A program made the position numbers and the translations under genes. Below, piece after piece: positions 41,732-50,487 of a stretch of 64,000 bases of DNA. Source of the DNA: an uncultured Pelagibacteraceae bacterium (lineage in GTDB: Bacteria; Pseudomonadota; Alphaproteobacteria; Pelagibacterales; Pelagibacteraceae); the NCBI GenBank assembly GCA_902585265.1, contig CACICY010000002.1, positions 41,326 to 105,325 on the forward strand, given 5' to 3'. Numbering within the stretch: position 1 is the stretch's first letter; each line of letters opens with the position of its first letter. Below the pieces are notes generated by a model, which searched no databases, was not told the DNA's origin, and was given only the letters and a program-made list of their open reading frames with translations.

Positions 41732-42357
41732 TGATTGAATTATTTACTGCTGATACTCCAAATGGATGGAAAATCAGCATCATGCTTGAGGAAACCAACC
41801 TTGATTACAAAGTAACAAAAGTTAATCTAAGTGAAGGTGAACAACACAAAGCTGAATTCAAAAAAATTAGTCCATTTAATAAAATTCCAGTAATTACAGA
41901 TCACGAAATTAATAAATCAGTTTTCGAATCTGGTGCAATACTGATGTATCTTGGTGAAAAAAGTAATATGTTTTATCCTAAAGAAAACAGACTAGAGATA
42001 AATCAATGGTTAATGGCTCAAATGGGTCTAATTGGTCCAATGATAGGACAACATCATCAATTTCATTTTTATCATCAGGGCAAAAGTGAATGGGGAGAAG
42101 AGAGATATTTTAAAATTACAAGAAAGCTATATGAGGATTTAGAGGCAAGACTTTCTCAAAGTGATTATTTAGCGGGAAAAGAATATTCTATTGCAGATAT
42201 TGCAACATGGTCTTGGATTGCAAGACATAAGAGGCACGACATTGGATTAGAAAACTTTAAAAGTTTATCAAGGTGGTATATTGATATTGCCAAACGCCCT
42301 GCTGTTATAAAAGGATTTAAAGTATTAAATAAAGATGCTGAAATAGATTACCCTTAG
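41731..42357 (+). CDS. Glutathione S-transferase family protein
   Basis: IELFTADTPNGWKISIMLEET, KISPFNKIPVITD, FESGAILMYLGEK, YSIADIATWSWI. Confidence 0.9.
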   Translation: MIELFTADTPNGWKISIMLEETNLDYKVTKVNLSEGEQHKAEFKKISPFNKIPVITDHEINKSVFESGAILMYLGEKSNMFYPKENRLEINQWLMAQMGLIGPMIGQHHQFHFYHQGKSEWGEERYFKITRKLYEDLEARLSQSDYLAGKEYSIADIATWSWIARHKRHDIGLENFKSLSRWYIDIAKRPAVIKGFKVLNKDAEIDYP

Positions 42358-42806
42358 GTATCTGCATAGACTTTTTCTTCTTTTTCGTGTTTTTCTTGTG
42401 CTGCTATACATAAAGTTGCAACAGGTCTTGCCATTAGTCTTTTTAGTCCGATCGGTTCAGCAGTTTCCTCGCAGAAACCATAAGTTCCATCTTGAATTTT
42501 TTTTAAAGCTACATCAATTTTTGAGATTAATTTTATCTGTCTGTTAATTGCTCTCATCTCAACATTTTTTTCTGTATAAGAACTTGCTTGATCAACAATA
42601 TCTGCCGAAGCACTATTATCGTCCATTGAAGCGTTGAATATTGCTTCATTATTTGTCATTTTTAATTCTTTTTTCCAATCCATTAATTTTTGCTTGAAGT
42701 ATGCCATATGTTTTGCACACATGTATTTTTCAGTTTCCTTTGGAATATATTTTTTAGAGATCTTTACCATACTCAAATTTATGAATTTGGAGAATATATT
42801 CATCAT
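42354..42806 (-). CDS. dksA: DksA/TraR family RNAP-binding regulator, two-Cys variant
   Basis: ALKKIQDGTYGFCEETAEPIGLKRLMARPVATLCIAAQE: DksA coiled coil and degenerate zinc finger. True start may be an internal Met. Confidence 0.88.
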   Translation of the reverse strand: MMNIFSKFINLSMVKISKKYIPKETEKYMCAKHMAYFKQKLMDWKKELKMTNNEAIFNASMDDNSASADIVDQASSYTEKNVEMRAINRQIKLISKIDVALKKIQDGTYGFCEETAEPIGLKRLMARPVATLCIAAQEKHEKEEKVYADT

Positions 42807-42849
42807 TTATTGAGTGTCAAGAATGCATTAATTGTATAAATTAGTGTAA

Positions 42850-44145
42850 ATGGCCATTTATAAAAAAAATATTGATAATTTATTTTATATTTTTATTACA
42901 TCCCACTTATTAATTTGGACAATTGTTCCAAGTTTAACTAACCATAACTTACCCCTTGATACTATCGAAGCTTTAGCGTGGGGTAGTAACTTAGACTGGG
43001 GATTTAATAAACATCCTCCAATGAGTGCATTCTTGCCTGAAATATTTTACCAAATCTTTGGACCCCAAGATTGGGCTTATTATTTGCTTAGTCAAGTTTG
43101 TATTATAGTTTCATTTTTTGTGGTTTTTAAGTTAGCTGAAGATTTTTTTGATAGTAAATTGTATTGTTTATTATCTGTTTTGTTATTAGAGGGAATATAT
43201 TTTTATAACTTCACTACACCTGAATTTAACGTAAATGTATGCTTAATACCTTTTTGGTCTCTCTCAGTCTTTTATTTATGGAAAGGTATTAAGAATAATA
43301 AAATATTAGATTGGTTGTTATTAGGCTTATTTGCTGGACTTGGTTTTTTATCAAAATATTTATTTATTTATCTAGGTTTAGCAATAGATGTGCTTTTAAT
43401 TTACATGATTTATACAAAAAAATTAAATTTTAAGTGTTTAGTTTCTTTCGTACCCTTTATAATAATTTTATTGCCGCATATCATTTGGTTAACCGAGAAT
43501 AATTATGTAACCATAAATTATGGACTTCTCAGAACTGGATCTGAAGAAGCAAGTATTTTTAACAATATTAAACATCCTATAATATTTTTAGGTAAGCAAA
43601 TTGGAATATTATTACCATTTTTACTAATGGTTTTTATTTTAGTTAAAAAATTTAAAATAAATATTAATTTAAATGATGATAATTTGTTATTTCTGTTATC
43701 AATTAATTTGATTCCAATTTTTTTCATCTTTCTAACATCATTTACCATGGGTGTAAAAATCAGAACTATGTGGATGACACCATTTTATATAAGTTTTGGT
43801 TTACTATTTATTTATGTTTTTAAATATCAAATTAATTTGGAAAAAATAAAAGTCTTTGCTTCAATATTTTTAATTTTATTTCTTATATCTCCAATTTTAT
43901 ACTCCTATGTTTCAATTACAAAGACTGACAAAAGAACTGATTTTAATGGTAAAAATTTAGCTAGGCAGGCTAAAGTTTTTTATGAAACAGAGGGTAAAGA
44001 CCTTGGAAAAATAGAATATATTAAGGGTAATGAGTGGATTGCTGGAAATATATCTTACCATCTTCCAGAAAGACCAAAATGGATTTATAACTCGAGTGAA
44101 GTTTATTTGTGCAATAAAGATATGAAATGTTTAAAATATAAATGA
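42850..44145 (+). CDS. GT39/ArnT-like polyprenyl-phosphate-sugar dependent glycosyltransferase
   Basis: Multi-TM; DTIEALAWGSNLDWGFNKHPPMSAFLPEIFYQIFG is the catalytic first-loop pattern (WG...KHPP). Confidence 0.85.
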   Translation: MAIYKKNIDNLFYIFITSHLLIWTIVPSLTNHNLPLDTIEALAWGSNLDWGFNKHPPMSAFLPEIFYQIFGPQDWAYYLLSQVCIIVSFFVVFKLAEDFFDSKLYCLLSVLLLEGIYFYNFTTPEFNVNVCLIPFWSLSVFYLWKGIKNNKILDWLLLGLFAGLGFLSKYLFIYLGLAIDVLLIYMIYTKKLNFKCLVSFVPFIIILLPHIIWLTENNYVTINYGLLRTGSEEASIFNNIKHPIIFLGKQIGILLPFLLMVFILVKKFKININLNDDNLLFLLSINLIPIFFIFLTSFTMGVKIRTMWMTPFYISFGLLFIYVFKYQINLEKIKVFASIFLILFLISPILYSYVSITKTDKRTDFNGKNLARQAKVFYETEGKDLGKIEYIKGNEWIAGNISYHLPERPKWIYNSSEVYLCNKDMKCLKYK

Positions 44146-44267
44146 ATTTTCAATTAAACCAAAAAAATAAAAGACTTTTGTTAATCATTGGAATTATTGT
44201 TCTGATTGAACTTTCGGGTTACGGTTTTTTTGCTTCATTATTTAGACTAATAGGTTCAGTAAGTTAA
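44142..44267 (+). CDS. Unannotated 41-aa single-TM peptide MNFQLNQKNKRLLLIIGIIVLIELSGYGFFASLFRLIGSVS
   Basis: Start overlaps upstream stop (ATGA) and stop overlaps downstream start (TAATG): coupled on both sides. Below ORF-track length cutoff. Confidence 0.75.
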   Translation: MNFQLNQKNKRLLLIIGIIVLIELSGYGFFASLFRLIGSVS

Positions 44268-45136
44268 TGAATATTATAATATTGATTCCAGTTTTTAATG
44301 ATTTTAAATCTGTATCAAAATTAATTGAAGAAATTGATAATAATATCTCCGACCTTAACTCTTCATTTTCTGTAATTGTAGTGAATGATGCTTCAACTGA
44401 AGAAAAAATATTAGAAACTAAAAATTTAAATAATATTAACTCTTTAAAATTAATAAATATGAGAAAAAATAGAGGCCATGCAAGATGTATAGCAGCAGGA
44501 CTAAAACATATCTCAGAAAATGAGAATTTTGATTATATAATTCCAATGGATGGAGATGGAGAAGATAGACCAGAAGAAATAAAAAACTTTGTAGAAAAGA
44601 TTAAAGATAATCCAAATAGAACAATTGTTGGAGAGAGAGTTAAAAGATCAGAAAGTTTTATTTTTAAAATTTGTTATTTTTTACACAAAATTATTACTTT
44701 AACCTTTACTGGAAAATTTATTAAATTTGGAAACTATACTTGCCTTACAAAGAAAACTGTACAAAAGCTAATCGAAGAGAAATCAACTTGGAGTAGTTTC
44801 TCAGGTTCTTTGGCAAAAACTGAAATTAATTTAATTAAGTCTCCATCAATAAGAGGCTCAAGATATTTTGGGCCTTCGAAAATGAGTTTTTTAAATTTAA
44901 TAAAGCATTCATTATCTATTATCGCCGTCTTTAAAACAGGTGTAATTTTTAGATCAATAACATTTTATGCTATATATTTAATTATTATCGCTGAATATAT
45001 AAGTATAATTACAGCCATACCTCTAGCTTTAATTATTATATTTGGTCTGGTAATTTTAAAAATCTCAGGAAGAGAAAATATGACTGAGTTTAATAATTCT
45101 TTAACAAACATTTCAGATATTGACATATTAAAATAA
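44267..45136 (+). CDS. GT2 glycosyltransferase, polyprenyl-phosphate-sugar synthase type
   Basis: IILIPVFNDFKSVSKLIEEID, VVNDASTE, NRGHARCIAAGL, PMDGDGEDRPEEI; C-terminal TM helices. Confidence 0.85.
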   Translation: MNIIILIPVFNDFKSVSKLIEEIDNNISDLNSSFSVIVVNDASTEEKILETKNLNNINSLKLINMRKNRGHARCIAAGLKHISENENFDYIIPMDGDGEDRPEEIKNFVEKIKDNPNRTIVGERVKRSESFIFKICYFLHKIITLTFTGKFIKFGNYTCLTKKTVQKLIEEKSTWSSFSGSLAKTEINLIKSPSIRGSRYFGPSKMSFLNLIKHSLSIIAVFKTGVIFRSITFYAIYLIIIAEYISIITAIPLALIIIFGLVILKISGRENMTEFNNSLTNISDIDILK

Positions 45137-45153
45137 TTTATTTTAAATAATTT

Positions 45154-46581
45154 ATGAAAAATTTTTATCGTAAGGTTGCATTTGGACTAGGACCTAAAGA
45201 TAAAATTCCATCAGACCCATTAGAGTGGGCAACAAGTCAATTAAATGAAATTCCAGAATTTTCCTGGAAGGGAAAAATTTTACCAGAGAAAGAACTTAGA
45301 AATTATTATCGAGATTACGTTTATGGAGATAGAAAAGTTTTAAGAAAAAAATTTAAAAACGATAAAGATGGATATAAAAGAGAAAAAAATAAGTTAAGAC
45401 ATGTAACAGGCCAAAAATTTTGGTGGAATCTTGAATTATGTATCAGACATTCTGAAGCTTTAAAAAGTGAAACTCCTGTTTTAGCTAAGCTATGGTATTT
45501 CTGGGGAAACCATTTTGCGATCAGTGAAAAAGATTTTCTAGCTCAATACACAACTGGTGCATATCAAAGAGAGGTTATTAGAGCCAATATGAATCAAACC
45601 TTTGAAAAAATGGTCCAAGAAGCAACAGTAGCTTGGACTATGATACATCATTTAGATAATAATGATAATGTCGGACCTAAAAGCCAAGAAGCACAATGGG
45701 CTAAAGAAAAGGGAAGAAAAGTTGGTGTAAATGAAAACCACGCAAGGGAACTATTAGAGCTTCACACAGTTTCACCTGAATGTGGCTATACTCAAGAAGA
45801 TGTTATTCAAATGGCATATGTAATGAGTGGATGGAGACCTAACTGGGGAAAAAAAAGATTAGAAACCGGAGATGTTCATTTCAATGGTGAATATCATCAA
45901 CCAGGCACTAAAAGAATTTTAGGTAAAAAATATAAATCAGGAAGAAAGAGTTTATCAGCCGTAATCACTGATCTAGTAAATCATCCATCTTGTAGAGAAT
46001 TCATTGCAATGAAACTTTGCAGGTATTTTATAACCGACAATCCAACAAAAGAAATGATGGAACCAATTATTAAAGCCTGGGAAAAATCAGATGGTTTTTT
46101 ACCAGATGTTCATAAAGCGGCGGTAGAAGTTGCTTTCAATTATTCTAAAAAATATAATAAATTTCAAAATCCAGAAAATTGGCTTTTAATAATGAGTAAA
46201 ATGTCTGATGTGGAATTAGTACCAACCCCAAAATTGATGGATTTATATACTTTAGGTCTAAAACCAACACATGAGCAAAGATCATTAGAATATTTATTAA
46301 GAGAACTTGGTCATCATCCATATTTAGCAAAACAACCTAATGGATGGTCAGATGTGTCTGATGATTGGATGTCACCTGAATTATTAATTAGAAGACTCGT
46401 TTATGCTAAAGAAGCATATTACAAAAAAAATAGAAAATCGCAGACAAATGAATTTTATGAGGAGATGGTTGAAAAAAATTATGATAATCCAAGTGAAATT
46501 CTTAAAACCATAAATCAGCAAGGTGACCTTTCTAATAAACATGTAATATTATTTAATTTACCGGAGACTCTTAAATCATGA
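45154..46581 (+). CDS. DUF1800 domain protein
   Basis: KLWYFWGNHFAIS, NENHARELLELHTVSPECGYTQEDVIQMAYVMSGWRP, LGHHPYLAKQPNGWSDVSDDWMSPELLIRRL are DUF1800 features. Confidence 0.87.
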   Translation: MKNFYRKVAFGLGPKDKIPSDPLEWATSQLNEIPEFSWKGKILPEKELRNYYRDYVYGDRKVLRKKFKNDKDGYKREKNKLRHVTGQKFWWNLELCIRHSEALKSETPVLAKLWYFWGNHFAISEKDFLAQYTTGAYQREVIRANMNQTFEKMVQEATVAWTMIHHLDNNDNVGPKSQEAQWAKEKGRKVGVNENHARELLELHTVSPECGYTQEDVIQMAYVMSGWRPNWGKKRLETGDVHFNGEYHQPGTKRILGKKYKSGRKSLSAVITDLVNHPSCREFIAMKLCRYFITDNPTKEMMEPIIKAWEKSDGFLPDVHKAAVEVAFNYSKKYNKFQNPENWLLIMSKMSDVELVPTPKLMDLYTLGLKPTHEQRSLEYLLRELGHHPYLAKQPNGWSDVSDDWMSPELLIRRLVYAKEAYYKKNRKSQTNEFYEEMVEKNYDNPSEILKTINQQGDLSNKHVILFNLPETLKS

Positions 46582-47735
46582 AAATATCAAGAAGAAACTT
46601 TTTAAAAGGATCAGCAACAACTTTATTTTTAGCAGGTTTTAATTTTCCTGTTTTAGCAAACACAACAAAGAAAAAAAATCTTGTAATCATAATGTTAAGA
46701 GGAGGAATGGATGGTTTATGTGCTGTTCCGATAATAGGTGATAAGAACTTTGAAAAAAGAAGAAAGGATTTGATTTTAGATGAAACAATTAAATTAAATT
46801 CTGATTTTGCACTTCACCCCAAATTAAAAAATTTTTATAATTTATGGCAAAATAATTTGGGAGCAATAGTTCATGCAACAAATATACCATATACAAAAAG
46901 ATCACATTTTGACGGACAAAACTTAATGGAAACAGGAGGTCACATACCTTATGCAATAAAAACTGGTTGGTTAGGCAGAGGAATGAAATTAGGAGAACTG
47001 AAAGGCGATGGTCTTGCGTTATCTTTGCCAATGCCTTTACTCTTAAGAGGTATTCCAAGTAATGATAATTTTTATCCTTCAAAAAAAAGACTTCCAAGAA
47101 CAGAACTTTTGCAACTTTTAAAATCTGTTTATGCAGATAAATCTGAACATGATCTAGCTAACATGATGGAAATAATTGCTAATAGATCTATGATGAGTAG
47201 CGGCGGTACTTCTATGTCTCGTAAAAATTCGTCTTTAGCCTATAAAGCAGGTTTAGAGTTAAAAAAAATAAATGGCCCAAGGGTTGCAGTTTTTGAAGTT
47301 GATGGCTTTGATACTCATGCTGCTCAGGGAGGTGTGAATGGTTCTCATTCAGATAGTTTAATTGAAATGGACTCAATTTTTAAAAGTTTAGAGAAAGGTC
47401 TAGGACCAGAAATTGAAAATACTTTAGTCTTAACCCTAACAGAATTTGGTAGAACTATAGAGCAAAATGGTGGACGAGGTACAGAACATGGTTATGGGTC
47501 AGCAATTTTCATGGCAGGTGGTCTCTTAAAAAAATCACAAGTTTACTCAGATTGGCCGGGACTCAAGAGAAAAGAATTATTTGAAGGAAGAGACTTAAAT
47601 TCAACAATTGATGCTAGATCTGTTTATGCATCAGCCATGTCTACTGTTTTTGATATTGATTTTAAAAGAATTCAGAAAGAAGTTTTTTGGGGGGATGACT
47701 TGCAAAATTTATCTGACAAATTATTTAAAGTATGA
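46578..47735 (+). CDS. DUF1501 domain protein with Tat signal peptide
   Basis: Tat-like SRRNFLKGSATTLFLAG; VIIMLRGGMDGLCAVPIIGD, TEFGRTIEQNGGRGTEHGYGSAIFMAGG. Confidence 0.9.
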   Translation: MKISRRNFLKGSATTLFLAGFNFPVLANTTKKKNLVIIMLRGGMDGLCAVPIIGDKNFEKRRKDLILDETIKLNSDFALHPKLKNFYNLWQNNLGAIVHATNIPYTKRSHFDGQNLMETGGHIPYAIKTGWLGRGMKLGELKGDGLALSLPMPLLLRGIPSNDNFYPSKKRLPRTELLQLLKSVYADKSEHDLANMMEIIANRSMMSSGGTSMSRKNSSLAYKAGLELKKINGPRVAVFEVDGFDTHAAQGGVNGSHSDSLIEMDSIFKSLEKGLGPEIENTLVLTLTEFGRTIEQNGGRGTEHGYGSAIFMAGGLLKKSQVYSDWPGLKRKELFEGRDLNSTIDARSVYASAMSTVFDIDFKRIQKEVFWGDDLQNLSDKLFKV

Positions 47736-48697
47736 TGAAAAAACTATTTTTATTTTTATTATCTTTTGTTTTAGTCTCAACATATTCCCACGCTTCTGAA
47801 AATCCATATAAGTTTTTAAAAAAAGAAATTTTGATTGGTAAAGCAAAATCAGAAATGAAAAATGATACTAGATCGATATCAAAAAAAAAAGCTCTATCTA
47901 TTTTTGAAGATGCTGATGGCAAAGCAATTAAAATTACACTTGATACAAAGTTCAAAGGACACAAGAATGATTGGGAAAGGACTGGTCAAAGAAATCAAAG
48001 ATGGGAAACTGCAAATAAGAAAAAACCAAGAAAATTTAAGAAGCCTGTGTATATAAAATATTCTTTTAAATTAAACGACTTTCCCACACATCCTACAGTG
48101 GGTGGAAGTTTTTTTCAAGTCATTGCCAACAAGGGTAATTCAAGACTTTTACCTTGGATGAAAACACAATTTGATGGAGATAAAATTTTACATCAATTAA
48201 ATTTTACAAAAGAAGTTTTTTATTTAAAAGGAGATCCAGAAAATTCTAATTTTGATAAGGTTGGCTATAAATTTGATTTAGGTAAAGTCTCCCATTTTGA
48301 TGACTACAGAACTTTAAGTTTTAAAATTTTAGCATCGAAGAAAGATAATGGAGAAATAATTGCTTGGTTAGGTAATAAAAAAATCTTTGAAGTCTACGGT
48401 CCTAATTTTACTATAGGTGATGGTTATACATTTAAATGGGGTTTCTACAGATGGTTAAAGGATGCTTTTTTAAGTGAAACACCAACACAGTCTCTGACAG
48501 TGAAAGAATTTGGCTTTAGTAATAAATGTGAAGAAATTTTAGATCAAGATAAATGTTCTTATGTATCAGAAAATAAAGATTCTGTTTCTTATGTAAGTTT
48601 TAGAAAAAGTAGTCATAGGATGCCTACATATGGAAAAAAAATTTCTAAATCAATTAAATGGACAAAGCCTTTACCAGAAATCAAAATAATTAATTAA
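47732..48697 (+). CDS. Secreted jelly-roll polysaccharide-lyase/lectin-like protein
   Basis: Signal peptide; YIKYSFKLNDFPTHPTVGGSFFQVIANKG ... WLGNKKIFEVYGPNFTIGDGYTFKWGFYRW resembles PL20/heparin-lyase-I-like folds. Confidence 0.55.
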   Translation: MMKKLFLFLLSFVLVSTYSHASENPYKFLKKEILIGKAKSEMKNDTRSISKKKALSIFEDADGKAIKITLDTKFKGHKNDWERTGQRNQRWETANKKKPRKFKKPVYIKYSFKLNDFPTHPTVGGSFFQVIANKGNSRLLPWMKTQFDGDKILHQLNFTKEVFYLKGDPENSNFDKVGYKFDLGKVSHFDDYRTLSFKILASKKDNGEIIAWLGNKKIFEVYGPNFTIGDGYTFKWGFYRWLKDAFLSETPTQSLTVKEFGFSNKCEEILDQDKCSYVSENKDSVSYVSFRKSSHRMPTYGKKISKSIKWTKPLPEIKIIN

Positions 48698-49707
48698 TGA
48701 AAAAATTATTAACAATTTTATTAGCATTTTTATTGTTAACAAATTTTGCAAATTCCCAATCTAGATTTGGCGAATTAACTGAAATGAGAGATAAAAAAAT
48801 GCGTGGCAAAGATGGACAATGGGTCAGACCTCATCCAGGACCTTTTGTTTGGAATCACATAGAGGGTGAAAAAGGTAAATTTTTCTGGGAAGATGTAGAT
48901 AAATACGTCTTATATGCTCAAGATCACAATCAAACAATTTTAGCAACCATCTGGCCTCATACAAATTGGGATCAAAAATCTTGTAAAAGAAAAAAAGCCA
49001 GAAGTCCATTTGGAAAACATTTTACAAAATATTTGAGCAAACCATGTTCAATGGAAAATTATAAAACTTTTCTTATAAAATTGGTGGATCGATATGATGG
49101 AGATGGTTTAAATGATATGCCTGGATTAACAAAACCAATTATATATTGGGACGTTATGAATGAACCTGAGTTTGATATGTTTTTTAAAGGAAGTGAGGAG
49201 GATTTTGTTGAAATTTTTAATTTTTCTTCAAAAGTAATTAAAGAACAGCAACCAGATGCAGTTATTGTTATGGCTGGTGCTGCAGGGATGTTTCCAGAAA
49301 ATAAAAAATATTGGAAATCAGCTTTGCCAAAAATTAAGGATCACTTTGATATTGCAAACATTCACCACATAAGCGGTCCAGATGGTCAGTGTGATAAACA
49401 GCTTTGGGTAGATGAATTTGCAGATTTGTTAAAAAGCGTTGATATTGATAAGCCAATTTGGTTGACAGAGGCTATGACCTGTGGTCCTCCAATAAAAGCT
49501 TATGTAAATGCTTTTCTAAATGGAGCTGAATTAATTATTGATGTTGGCGTAAATGCTCCTGGTAAAAAAATGTCAAAGAAAAGTAGAAAAAAATTAAACG
49601 AATTTATTTCTGAGTATGATGGTTTTACATCAATAAAATCTCTTTCAAATGAAGAAGTAGAGTTTACTTATAAAGATGGTTCAACAAAAAATTTAAATTT
49701 AAAATAA
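48697..49707 (+). CDS. Secreted clan GH-A-like glycoside hydrolase
   Basis: Signal peptide; WPHTNWD, YWDVMNEPEFDMFF (candidate acid/base Glu in NEP), PIWLTEAMTCG (candidate nucleophile Glu). Confidence 0.75.
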   Translation: MKKLLTILLAFLLLTNFANSQSRFGELTEMRDKKMRGKDGQWVRPHPGPFVWNHIEGEKGKFFWEDVDKYVLYAQDHNQTILATIWPHTNWDQKSCKRKKARSPFGKHFTKYLSKPCSMENYKTFLIKLVDRYDGDGLNDMPGLTKPIIYWDVMNEPEFDMFFKGSEEDFVEIFNFSSKVIKEQQPDAVIVMAGAAGMFPENKKYWKSALPKIKDHFDIANIHHISGPDGQCDKQLWVDEFADLLKSVDIDKPIWLTEAMTCGPPIKAYVNAFLNGAELIIDVGVNAPGKKMSKKSRKKLNEFISEYDGFTSIKSLSNEEVEFTYKDGSTKNLNLK

Positions 49708-49716
49708 AATATAGAA

Positions 49717-50478
49717 ATGAAAAAAATAATTTTTATATTCTTGAGCATTATATTATTTAATATTTCTGCAATTGCTGGAGAATGGAAAAATAAAAATAAA
49801 TGGAAAGTTTCGTGTGGTATAGTTGATAAAGAAGCGCTTGTTGTGAATGGAAAGTCAAAAAAAAGTTATAACAAAAATGAGTTTAAAGTTAAAAATATAA
49901 CATTTAAGTTAGACAAAGGTGATATTGGTAAATGTAAAAATGATAAAAAGTCCTCAGGAGGATATCCTTACTCAGGGAGACAAGAAGTTACTCATAAACT
50001 ACCAATTGGTCACTCAATATTTGAAACAGATTTATTAATAGAAGGCGCTCCATCAAAAAGGACTACTATTTTTCAAATTCATGATGGTAGAAATAGTGGT
50101 GCACCACCTTCGTGGATTGGATTAAATGGTAAGTGGAGTATAATTCACAAGTTTCCAAAAGGAGAATGTTCTGAAGATAATTGTAAAATGCATAATTTTA
50201 TAACTTTAAAAGTAGGCAAAATTTATAAATTTAGGGCAGAAATTGATTATCAAAAAAAATCAAAATATTTATCTGTTAAATATTACTTGGATGATGAATT
50301 TATTTTACAGCATTATGATGTACCCATATCTTCAAAAAAAACAGATGGGCCTTATGGTCCCAATAAACCTTATATTAAAATAGGAATTTACCGAATTGGA
50401 GATACAGGTACTACAACTTATAATTACAATAATTTATCATTAAAGAACAAAAAAAAATCTACATTTAGTAAAATATAA
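49717..50478 (+). CDS. Secreted polysaccharide-lyase-like jelly-roll protein
   Basis: Signal peptide; YSGRQEVTH, TTIFQIHDGRNSGAPPSWIGLNGKWSIIHK, PYIKIGIYRIGDTGTTTYNYNNLSL, heparin-lyase-I/PL20-like arrangement. Confidence 0.65.
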   Translation: MKKIIFIFLSIILFNISAIAGEWKNKNKWKVSCGIVDKEALVVNGKSKKSYNKNEFKVKNITFKLDKGDIGKCKNDKKSSGGYPYSGRQEVTHKLPIGHSIFETDLLIEGAPSKRTTIFQIHDGRNSGAPPSWIGLNGKWSIIHKFPKGECSEDNCKMHNFITLKVGKIYKFRAEIDYQKKSKYLSVKYYLDDEFILQHYDVPISSKKTDGPYGPNKPYIKIGIYRIGDTGTTTYNYNNLSLKNKKKSTFSKI

Positions 50479-50487
50479 ATTTAAGAT

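Noticed and set aside
47608-47799. 63-aa ORF overlapping the DUF1501/lyase-like junction
   Set aside because: Alternate frame across two supported coding genes.
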